Both the position numbers and the translations under genes were made by a program. 64,000 bases of DNA, taken from positions 1,250,033 through 1,314,032 of the forward strand of contig NZ_JAMXKF010000001.1 in NCBI RefSeq assembly GCF_024220585.1. The letters run 5' to 3'. Positions 24,705 to 32,282 of the stretch are shown piece after piece. Below the pieces are notes generated by a model. That model was given only the letters and a program-made list of their open reading frames with translations. It was not told the DNA's origin and made no database searches. The stretch is from Dyadobacter diqingensis. Lineage in GTDB: Bacteria > Bacteroidota > Bacteroidia > Cytophagales > Spirosomataceae. Each line of letters begins with the position of its first letter. The stretch's first letter is position 1.

Positions 24705-26585
24705 ATGTCAAAATTCTTCATCATTGCTTTTCTTGGTTTGTTTTTGAGCACAACATGGGTTGCTGCCCAGGAAGTCCCGTCGGAGCCACAATCCGATAGC
24801 ACTTTAACCAATCCTGTGAAAAAGAAAGGTCAAAAATCTAACGAGGTAGTTGCCGACACATTATCAGAAAAAGAAGCAGAAGAACAGCTTTTGAAAGCCG
24901 CAAAAGCAAACGGAGATACCGTTTATACCTATAAAATCATTACCGGCGACCTATCTTACCTGTCGGTTTGCCCGGGAACAACGATAACCGTTCCTTTCGC
25001 CACCGAAGGTCCCTTTGATGCAGACAATAACTTTATCGTGCATCTGATCGATCCGTCCGGGAAATCCATTCCTATTTCATTGCCAACAAAAGGCGGCCCG
25101 ATAAAGGCAGTAATCCCATCCTATAAAATCGGAGGCGAGGTTTACAAAATACAGGTTCTGAGTACAATCCCGGTCATCAAAAGCCAGGAAGTACCTATAC
25201 GCCTATTGCAAACACCAACGGCGCGAATAGAGATCATTGACGGCACGCAGGCTGTTCGTGTTATGCCGGGTCACGAAGTGCAGCTCAGAGTTAATTTACA
25301 GGGCACTGCGCCCTGGTCATTCCGCTTGTCTGACAGCACGATTGTTTATCAGACCTTATCCAATCCCCATTATCTGACTGTCAGACCGAAACATGTACAG
25401 GCTTATAGTATAGTGGGCGTTTCTAATGCCTGCGGCAGTGGAACAACTTCCGGAGAACCGATTATCAATGTTGACGACAATCCTGAACCTAAGCTTGAAC
25501 TGAAAGAAGTGGATAAACTGGTCCGTGTTTGTTCCGGGCTTCCGTTTCAGGTACCATTTAGTGCGACGGGAAAATTCAAAGCAGGAAACCGTTTTGTTGT
25601 TCAGATCGCAGATCGTACCGGTGCATTTAAGACAATTTCATCCCCTGATACGACAGGATATATCACCACGCAAATTCCAAATACCTACAAGCCGGGTGAC
25701 TATCGCTTGCGTGTGATGTCATCAGCTCCTTATCTGATCAGTCAAACGGCTAACATCAGCATCGCTGCGCCAACGGTGGCAACTTTGCAAAGAGATTCGC
25801 TTCACCTTCCGGAAAACGGTACTGGCGAATTATCCGTTCGTTTTGAGGGCGGCGGCCCATGGTTTGTGATGTTGTCCGATGGAACTTACGAAAACAATAT
25901 CATGGACTCACCCCACAAAATTAGTGTGAAGCCATACAACGATACCAATTACCAGATTTCATCTGCCGGCGGACTTTGCGGTGTGGGTAAGTTTTCGGGA
26001 CGTGCGAGAGTGACTGTCACTACACCGCCAGCCAGTATCACGATGGAAAAATTGCCGCAATCCATGGTTTGTGCGGGAAGCAGTATTGAAATACCCTATA
26101 AAACTGCGGGGAGATATTCTTCTACCAACCGATTTGTCGTGCAGATTACCGACAAAACCGGAAGGTTCGTTGACCTGCCAACAACCGTAACACCTACTAC
26201 ATTTACAGCGAAAGTAACTGCGGCCGTGGCTCCCGGCGATACTGTAAGAGCACAGAAAATCCGGATTATTTCATCGTCCCCGGCTGTATCCAGCAAAGAG
26301 GAGGAAATCAGAGTGATTGCCAATAATAAAGCCGTTGGCGAGGTTTCCGGCAAAGCATTCATTACCGGAGGCAGATCAACACGGATCACGCTGAAATTCA
26401 AAAACGGGCTGCCACCGTGGTCATTTACGCTGTCCGACGGAACTGCTGTTAACGGAACTTTCCTGAATCCATACCTGATCACGGTTTCTCCGACTGCAAC
26501 CACCGAGTACACCATAAGCGCACTGAAAAGTGGCTGTGGAACCGGTATTGGTACGGGTTCAGCTATTGTAACTGTTGATAAGTAA
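24705..26585 (+). CDS. Exported protein with three tandem two-domain Ig-like modules
   Basis: The protein has 626 residues from the ATG at 24705 (the longer frame starts at a TTG without support). Signal peptide about 1-22 (W-V-A-A-Q), then a low-complexity charged linker and three homologous modules of about 165 residues. Each begins with V-C-x-G-x-x-x-x-V/I-P-F/Y, has N-x-F/R-x-V-x-I/L-x-D-x-x-G, ends a first sandwich at S-x-P/S-x-I/V-x-S, and continues with P-W-S/F-x-x-L-S-D, N-P-x-x-I-x-V and a final C-G-x-G. The paired cysteines suggest a disulfide in each module. There is no T9SS sorting domain. The gene precedes porZ by 26 bases and is probably co-transcribed, so a role at the cell surface with the T9SS attachment complex is a reasonable guess. 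Confidence 0.75.
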   Translation: MSKFFIIAFLGLFLSTTWVAAQEVPSEPQSDSTLTNPVKKKGQKSNEVVADTLSEKEAEEQLLKAAKANGDTVYTYKIITGDLSYLSVCPGTTITVPFATEGPFDADNNFIVHLIDPSGKSIPISLPTKGGPIKAVIPSYKIGGEVYKIQVLSTIPVIKSQEVPIRLLQTPTARIEIIDGTQAVRVMPGHEVQLRVNLQGTAPWSFRLSDSTIVYQTLSNPHYLTVRPKHVQAYSIVGVSNACGSGTTSGEPIINVDDNPEPKLELKEVDKLVRVCSGLPFQVPFSATGKFKAGNRFVVQIADRTGAFKTISSPDTTGYITTQIPNTYKPGDYRLRVMSSAPYLISQTANISIAAPTVATLQRDSLHLPENGTGELSVRFEGGGPWFVMLSDGTYENNIMDSPHKISVKPYNDTNYQISSAGGLCGVGKFSGRARVTVTTPPASITMEKLPQSMVCAGSSIEIPYKTAGRYSSTNRFVVQITDKTGRFVDLPTTVTPTTFTAKVTAAVAPGDTVRAQKIRIISSSPAVSSKEEEIRVIANNKAVGEVSGKAFITGGRSTRITLKFKNGLPPWSFTLSDGTAVNGTFLNPYLITVSPTATTEYTISALKSGCGTGIGTGSAIVTVDK

Positions 26586-26611
26586 TTTTTCAATCCAAAA
26601 GGAAAAGCGGG

Positions 26612-28414
26612 ATGATACGCACTTTTATACTGCTTTTGCTTTTGGGTTCACTAAAAACTTATGTGCGCGCCCAGGATATCGCTTTGGGACAATGGCAATC
26701 TCATTTCAGCTACAAGTCTGCCCTGCATATTGTTGAAGCAAAAAACAGACTTTTCTGTTCGTCCTACAACGGACTTTTCAGCATCAATCCCACCGACGAC
26801 AAGGTTATTGTTTATTCAAAAGCCAATGGCCTGAGTGACGTCGGGATCAGCAGTATGGCTTATGATTCAACAGAAAATCTTCTCCTGCTTGCCTATCGCA
26901 ACGGAAATGTGGATCTGGTATATTTAGATGACAAAGCTCAGCCGGAGGAAATAATCAGCTGGCCTTTTTTACAAAATGCGACTGATTTGCCTGAAATAAA
27001 ACGGATCAGCAAAGTGCTTTTTAAAGATCAAAAAGCGTATTTGAGTACCAATTTTGGGATCGTTGTGGTTAATCCCAAATTGCGGGAAGTTGTGGAAACT
27101 TACCGGTATATCGGTCCTGGTGGCGCCGAAGTCCAGGTCACGGACATGACTTTCACCTCTGATTCTCTTTTTGCTGCGACTTCACAGGGGCTATTAGGCA
27201 CTTCGCTGAATTCCAATATCAATCGCCAATATTTTGCCAATTGGAAAACCATCCCAACGCCTTTCAAAGCCATCTCGATTTCCTATCAGAATAATGGTTT
27301 GTATGCAGGTTTTGGCGGCCAGGGAATCTTCAAAAAGAATAACGGGATGTGGGATTTAATCTATGCTTCCGGTAGCTCCAGCAGCTCGTTTTCGCGAAAT
27401 ATGGCAACTTTGTCAAACAGAATTCTGGTTTTAGGTAAAGACAAACCCGATGTCTATGAAAATCCCATTTTCCGTTCTTTGCGGGAGTCCATAATTTATA
27501 ACACATTTTTCTGGACGGCAGATGCTCAGCAGGGTTTATTAAGCAACAAAGACGGCGCGTTTAAGTCTTACAGCCCAACCCAGGGAGATACGACCATTAC
27601 GATAAAAAAAGATTCTGTCATCACAGATTTCAATGGCCTTGTCTGGACACGGCTACCTACCTATCTGGGCGGAGGTATTTCAGTAAAAAATCCGAATAAC
27701 AATCAGCAACGTATTCTTTCCGTAGCAGCCGGAAACGGAGGACTACCTTCGTCTGCAATCAACAGCCTGGCGATCGATACGGACGGATTCATCTGGTTTG
27801 CAAGCGACCGTGGTGTGGGATATTTTTATCCGGATGAGATATTAACCGGCTCCCGGCAAGACGCGATATTGCCTGTCTACGGTCAACGAAAGCTTTTTTC
27901 AAATGAACGTTGTAACGCCATAGCCATCGAGCCAGGTAACCGAAAATGGATCGCAACCAACAACGGATTATTTCAGTTTACTGCCGACGGAACTGAACTT
28001 ATAAAAGAATTCAATATCGACAATAGCCCGCTTCCGTCAAACCAGGTCAGGGATCTGCTCTTTGAAAATGAAACAGGCTTGCTGTTTGCCGATACACCAA
28101 ACGGCATGGTTTCTTATCGGAGTGATGCAACCACGGCACAGGAAAATCTTTCAGCCATTACCATTTTCCCCAATCCTGTCCGGCCAGGTTATGAAGGAAA
28201 TCTGGGTATCAAAGGCCTGACAGATGACGCCGTTGTAAAAATAATTGATCTTTCCGGGCGCCTGGTTTACGAAACCCGCTCACAAGGTGGAACCGCATCC
28301 TGGAATCTGAATGACTACACGGGCAGAAGAGCCAAAGGAGGTATTTATTTAATAATCATTGTATCTTCCGACAGACGTGAGAAAACTGCCGGGAAATTTG
28401 CCATCATCAACTAA
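26612..28414 (+). CDS. porZ: T9SS attachment-complex protein PorZ
   Basis: The protein has 600 residues: signal peptide (about 1-20), then W-Q-S-H-F-S-Y (28-34) and repeated propeller blades such as N-G-L-F-S-I-N-P and A-N-G-L-S-D-V-G-I-S-S-M-A-Y-D, the two-component-regulator propeller type. The C-terminal sandwich I-F-P-N-P-V-R-P to K-F-A-I-I-N is a T9SS-type CTD. PorZ works with PorU, PorV and PorQ on the outer surface, delivering anionic LPS for attachment of cargo. The second propeller looks shorter than in Porphyromonas, whose protein is longer. PorU itself is not in the window. A uridine kinase gene follows at 63 bases. Confidence 0.82.
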   Translation: MIRTFILLLLLGSLKTYVRAQDIALGQWQSHFSYKSALHIVEAKNRLFCSSYNGLFSINPTDDKVIVYSKANGLSDVGISSMAYDSTENLLLLAYRNGNVDLVYLDDKAQPEEIISWPFLQNATDLPEIKRISKVLFKDQKAYLSTNFGIVVVNPKLREVVETYRYIGPGGAEVQVTDMTFTSDSLFAATSQGLLGTSLNSNINRQYFANWKTIPTPFKAISISYQNNGLYAGFGGQGIFKKNNGMWDLIYASGSSSSSFSRNMATLSNRILVLGKDKPDVYENPIFRSLRESIIYNTFFWTADAQQGLLSNKDGAFKSYSPTQGDTTITIKKDSVITDFNGLVWTRLPTYLGGGISVKNPNNNQQRILSVAAGNGGLPSSAINSLAIDTDGFIWFASDRGVGYFYPDEILTGSRQDAILPVYGQRKLFSNERCNAIAIEPGNRKWIATNNGLFQFTADGTELIKEFNIDNSPLPSNQVRDLLFENETGLLFADTPNGMVSYRSDATTAQENLSAITIFPNPVRPGYEGNLGIKGLTDDAVVKIIDLSGRLVYETRSQGGTASWNLNDYTGRRAKGGIYLIIIVSSDRREKTAGKFAIIN

Positions 28415-28477
28415 TTTTCCCTAACTAAATTGTAAAATAACGGACGTCTTCTGACAGGTCCGAAAATCAAAAACGAA

Positions 28478-29122
28478 ATGATATCCCACGAAAACCAACC
28501 TTATATCATTGGCATAACCGGCGGCAGCGCCTCTGGCAAAACTTTTTTCATGAAATGTCTGATCGACTCTTTCAGGCCGGAAGATGTCTGCCGCATTTCA
28601 CAGGATAACTATTACCGCCCGATTCACGAAATACCAAGAGATGAAAACGGTGTAGAAAACTTTGACCTCCCCGAAACCATCGACCATCACCTTTTTGCAG
28701 AGCATATAGCCGTTTTACGTGCCGGCCGTGAAGTACAGCAAAAAGAATATACATTCAACAATCCGCTGATCAAGCCGGAAATACTGGTTTTTGAACCACG
28801 TCCGATTATCATCGTCGAAGGGATTTTCGTGTTATATTTTCCGGATATCGCCCGCCTTATCGACCTGAAAATTTTTGTAGATGCGAAGGAACACGTCAAA
28901 ATAAAACGTCGCATCATCCGTGATAACAACGAGCGGGGTTATGATCTTGATGACGTCCTGTACCGTTGGGAGCACCACGTTGCCCCGACTTATGACAAAT
29001 ACATACTACCCCTCCGTTCAGAAGCAGACATGATCATCAACAACAACACACGTTTCGATACAGGTCTGGATGTGCTGGTTGGATTTTTGAAAAGGAAGTT
29101 GGCGGAGAGATCCAGACCTTAA
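28478..29122 (+). CDS. udk: Uridine kinase
   Basis: The protein has 214 residues, the family length. Walker A G15-G-S-A-S-G-K-T22 and the D-N-Y-Y loop near 43-46 are present. I-I-V-E-G-I-F-V-L-Y (Walker B-like) and R-R-I-I-R-D-N-N-E-R-G with the following lid helix complete the P-loop kinase. It phosphorylates uridine and cytidine in pyrimidine salvage. A link between this housekeeping gene and the porZ gene just upstream is not evident. The AT-rich accessory stretch begins about 40 bases after it. Confidence 0.95.
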   Translation: MISHENQPYIIGITGGSASGKTFFMKCLIDSFRPEDVCRISQDNYYRPIHEIPRDENGVENFDLPETIDHHLFAEHIAVLRAGREVQQKEYTFNNPLIKPEILVFEPRPIIIVEGIFVLYFPDIARLIDLKIFVDAKEHVKIKRRIIRDNNERGYDLDDVLYRWEHHVAPTYDKYILPLRSEADMIINNNTRFDTGLDVLVGFLKRKLAERSRP

Positions 29123-29159
29123 CCATCGAAAAGTATTTGGATCAATAAACAAAAATAGG

Positions 29160-30524
29160 ATGGCTTATCTTGACTTTCTTACTGGTCTCAAAGTTTGTGA
29201 CTCGAATGTCACTACCCGTTGGACAAAATTTGAAAAAAGTGCATTCAGAATACTGTTTTTATTTTTTTGCCTTCAGATTCTACCAATTGATCCTTATTAT
29301 TTAAAAATGCTGCGGATGTTAAAAATATCTTCAATAGGTTATGAAGACATTTTTAACATCTCCCATTATTATCCCAGATTTTTATTTGACTCAGATAAAC
29401 AATCAAATTGGCTGATCCTCATATCAATCCTATTGGCAGGAGATTTGATATGGAGTTTTTTAGATAAAAGATTAGAGTACAATAATCTCTACTACTGGCT
29501 GAGAGTAGTACTTCGGTACCGCCTTGCTGCAGCCCTAATCGCATATGGCTTTATTAAATTAATTCCAATACAATTTCCGGACCCCTCCATAAGCAATCTA
29601 AATACCAGTTACGGCGACTTCACCGCTTGGAAACTTTTGTCAATGAGCTTAGGAATCGTACCGAAATATGAGTCCCTACTGGGTTTGATTGAGATTATTG
29701 CCGCCTTGTTATTACTTAACCGAAAAACAGTTCCCCTGGGGTGTATACTTATCATTTTATTTACTGGCAATGTATTCATTACAAACCTGGCCTACGAAGG
29801 AAATGAATCAGCTTACGCGTTGTACCTGCTTATCCTAGCCTCTTTTTTACTTTGTTATGATGCTCCCCGAATCCTTACTTTGCTAACATCTTCAGTACGT
29901 GTACAACCAGGTTTATTAAGGCTAAACCTCACAAAAAACTGGCAAAAATATTCACGTTTTTTTTTAAAATCTGTTTTCATATTTTTCTTCATATTCTTTT
30001 ACGGGTTAAAAATAACAGTAGCACGGGTAGGATACCAATATCCAAACTCTGCCGGTTTAGCAGCTTTGACAGGTTTTTATGACGTCAAAGAATTTCGGGT
30101 TAACGGTTACAAACATCCTTATTCCCTAACCGACACGATTCGCTGGAATAATGTCGTTTTCGAAAAATGGCCCAGTGTAAGCATCGGTACAATTGTCGAT
30201 TCAGTGATTGATTCAACGTATCTTGATTCAATACCAAAACTTAACAAGAACCGCAATTATGAATTCGCCGGTTCGGGAGGCAGACGTTATTATCAGTACG
30301 AAGCAGACACTCTTAAACGCACGCTTCTCGTTTCAAACCGTAACAGACACTATGAACATGATATCATGTTGTGGCATTATGATATTGTAAATCCATCACA
30401 AATAAAAATTTCATATCTGAATACAGACGGCGACAGCATATTTGTCCAATTAAACAAAATCAATAAAAAATATCTGCTTTACGAATCGCAAAAAGTTGAT
30501 CGCGCCCAAGGAATTAGACTCTAA
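29160..30524 (+). CDS. DoxX-like multi-pass membrane protein with C-terminal domain (paralogue 1)
   Basis: The protein has 454 residues. About six to seven membrane helices occupy residues 25-300. They include L-R-V-V-L-R-Y-R-L-A-A-A-L-I-A-Y-G-F-I-K-L and S-L-G-I-V-P-x-Y-E-S-L-L-G-L-I-E-I-I-A-A-L, which recall DoxX/HTTM-type four-helix units with a conserved R-Y-R and K. A soluble domain of about 150 residues follows, with F-x-V-N-G-Y-K-H-P-Y-S-L-x-D-x-x-R-W-N-N-V-V-F-E-K-W. The next gene encodes a clear paralogue. Function unknown; oxidoreductase-like DoxX families are one possibility. The DNA here is noticeably AT-rich. Confidence 0.6.
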   Translation: MAYLDFLTGLKVCDSNVTTRWTKFEKSAFRILFLFFCLQILPIDPYYLKMLRMLKISSIGYEDIFNISHYYPRFLFDSDKQSNWLILISILLAGDLIWSFLDKRLEYNNLYYWLRVVLRYRLAAALIAYGFIKLIPIQFPDPSISNLNTSYGDFTAWKLLSMSLGIVPKYESLLGLIEIIAALLLLNRKTVPLGCILIILFTGNVFITNLAYEGNESAYALYLLILASFLLCYDAPRILTLLTSSVRVQPGLLRLNLTKNWQKYSRFFLKSVFIFFFIFFYGLKITVARVGYQYPNSAGLAALTGFYDVKEFRVNGYKHPYSLTDTIRWNNVVFEKWPSVSIGTIVDSVIDSTYLDSIPKLNKNRNYEFAGSGGRRYYQYEADTLKRTLLVSNRNRHYEHDIMLWHYDIVNPSQIKISYLNTDGDSIFVQLNKINKKYLLYESQKVDRAQGIRL

Positions 30525-30557
30525 GCCCCAGCCCCTCCATTTTAAACAAATGTTCCA

Positions 30558-32156
30558 ATGCACATAAATCCGGACTTCGATTTGTCAAAACGGGATGCGC
30601 TTAATCCTGAATGGAAAACCTCTGCCTTGATTTCATTTAGAATTGCTTTCGTGTTTTTCATCATCCTTTCCGTTCCAAATAATCTTAAGTGGTACACGGA
30701 CGTTCTTTCAATCGACTGGACAAATCTCCATTTTTTAGATCTCTACTTTACAGCACGTTTTGAATCAGGTCTCAAATTCCTGGACCCCTATATTCTCAGA
30801 CATACATTTGGCTTTTCATCCTGGCTAACCTCCCTGGCAGTTTCAATCATCGCGGGTTTAGTCTGGACTTTTGTGAGTTGTGCAAATAAGCAAAATATCG
30901 AAAACTACAACTTACTGTATTATTTTCTTAGGGTTATCGTTCGATATCGGGCGGCAATAGGCATCATAGCCTTTGGTTTCACAAAACTGCTTCCTGAACA
31001 AATGCCCTATCCTTCTCTTGGGCTTCTTAATACAAATTTTGGCGATCTTACCCCTCAAAAAATATATTGGCTTTCAATTGGTATTGTTCCTTTGTATCAA
31101 ATATTTGCAGGAATTGTAGAAGTGCTTGCGGGAATACTGCTGCTTTTTCGATCTACTACCAGCTTGGGCGCTATTTTGTTGTTTGCCGCACTTTCCGATA
31201 TCTTCTTTGTAAATCTCGCCTACGACGGCGGCGTGCATGTCTATAGTGCCTATTTCGTTTTATTTGCCAGCTTTTTACTTATCAAGGATATACCTAAATT
31301 GTATCATTTACTTATCTTGGAAAAGGTAACTTACTCAAACAACTACCATCCCAATATCTTCAATAGTTGGCTGAAATATTTGCGGTTACTTGCTAAATCA
31401 GGCGTGATCATTTTATTTATATTTGTGCTTGCCAGGTTACAATGGGTAAGTTTCAAATACGATCCCTTTAAACAGCCGTCAACACCGGGAGTGAAAATGT
31501 TAAGAGGAAATTATGTAGTATCCGATTTTCGGATTAATAATTTGACAATTCCTTACTCGCCAGTCGATTCTACAAGATGGCAATCTGTCACGTTCGAAGA
31601 GTGGTCCACCATGACTTTAAGAGTAAACAAACCTGTACCTATTGATTTAACAAATGGAAGCAATAGCTTAATGCAGGATATCTATCGTACATATGAACTG
31701 ACAGGCGTTGGTGGTGGATACAGAGTATTTCATTATTTCGCTGATACTATTAATCACGACCTTTACTTGCAGGATAAATATGAAGTAATTTTAGAAAAGA
31801 ATAAACATCTTTTACCTTCAGGCCCTCTGGCCTGGTCCGCAAAAAATAAAGTATCAAAATACGACGACAGCAATCCCGACTCCAACTGGATCAGCAAAAA
31901 AGCCTGGCACAACATCGGAGATGAAAACAGGAAAATTGATGCCAAAGCGATGTCTTCAAGAAGAAGCAGAGAGTTTGCCTACAAACCTCGAAAGGAAATA
32001 CGGGATCGTATGGTATTGAGCTATAAAACCAACGACGGCTCTCAAATAATTTTGAAAGGTCTTGATGTAAATCAAGATTCAATTTACGTAGAACTAACGA
32101 GAGTAAGCAAAAGATATATGTTACCTAAAAATAAAATCACCTCGGGTAAATATTAA
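30558..32156 (+). CDS. DoxX-like multi-pass membrane protein with C-terminal domain (paralogue 2)
   Basis: The protein has 532 residues and is colinear with the preceding gene product: L-R-V-I-V-R-Y-R-A-A-I-G-I-I-A-F-G-F-T-K-L, S-I-G-I-V-P-L-Y-Q-I-F-A-G-I-V-E-V-L-A-G-I, and N-N-L-T-I-P-Y-S-P-V-D-S-T-R-W-Q-S-V-T-F-E-E-W. It carries an extra charged segment of about 70 residues near 405-475 (around W-I-S-K-K-A-W-H-N-I-G-D-E-N and the S-S-R-R-S-R run) that the first copy lacks, then rejoins the shared end K-x-N-D-G-x-x-x-I-x-x-K-G. The gap between the genes is 33 bases, so they are a tandem duplication, probably co-transcribed. Function unknown. Confidence 0.6.
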   Translation: MHINPDFDLSKRDALNPEWKTSALISFRIAFVFFIILSVPNNLKWYTDVLSIDWTNLHFLDLYFTARFESGLKFLDPYILRHTFGFSSWLTSLAVSIIAGLVWTFVSCANKQNIENYNLLYYFLRVIVRYRAAIGIIAFGFTKLLPEQMPYPSLGLLNTNFGDLTPQKIYWLSIGIVPLYQIFAGIVEVLAGILLLFRSTTSLGAILLFAALSDIFFVNLAYDGGVHVYSAYFVLFASFLLIKDIPKLYHLLILEKVTYSNNYHPNIFNSWLKYLRLLAKSGVIILFIFVLARLQWVSFKYDPFKQPSTPGVKMLRGNYVVSDFRINNLTIPYSPVDSTRWQSVTFEEWSTMTLRVNKPVPIDLTNGSNSLMQDIYRTYELTGVGGGYRVFHYFADTINHDLYLQDKYEVILEKNKHLLPSGPLAWSAKNKVSKYDDSNPDSNWISKKAWHNIGDENRKIDAKAMSSRRSREFAYKPRKEIRDRMVLSYKTNDGSQIILKGLDVNQDSIYVELTRVSKRYMLPKNKITSGKY

Positions 32157-32282
32157 GTTTTCTGTTACTTAATCACGAAAATCCGTCAATACTCACAATT
32201 GGATAAATATATTACAAACAATTTAAATAAATAGCTTATTTTTGTTATAACATGCAGAAAATTAACCTTTAAGAACTACATT

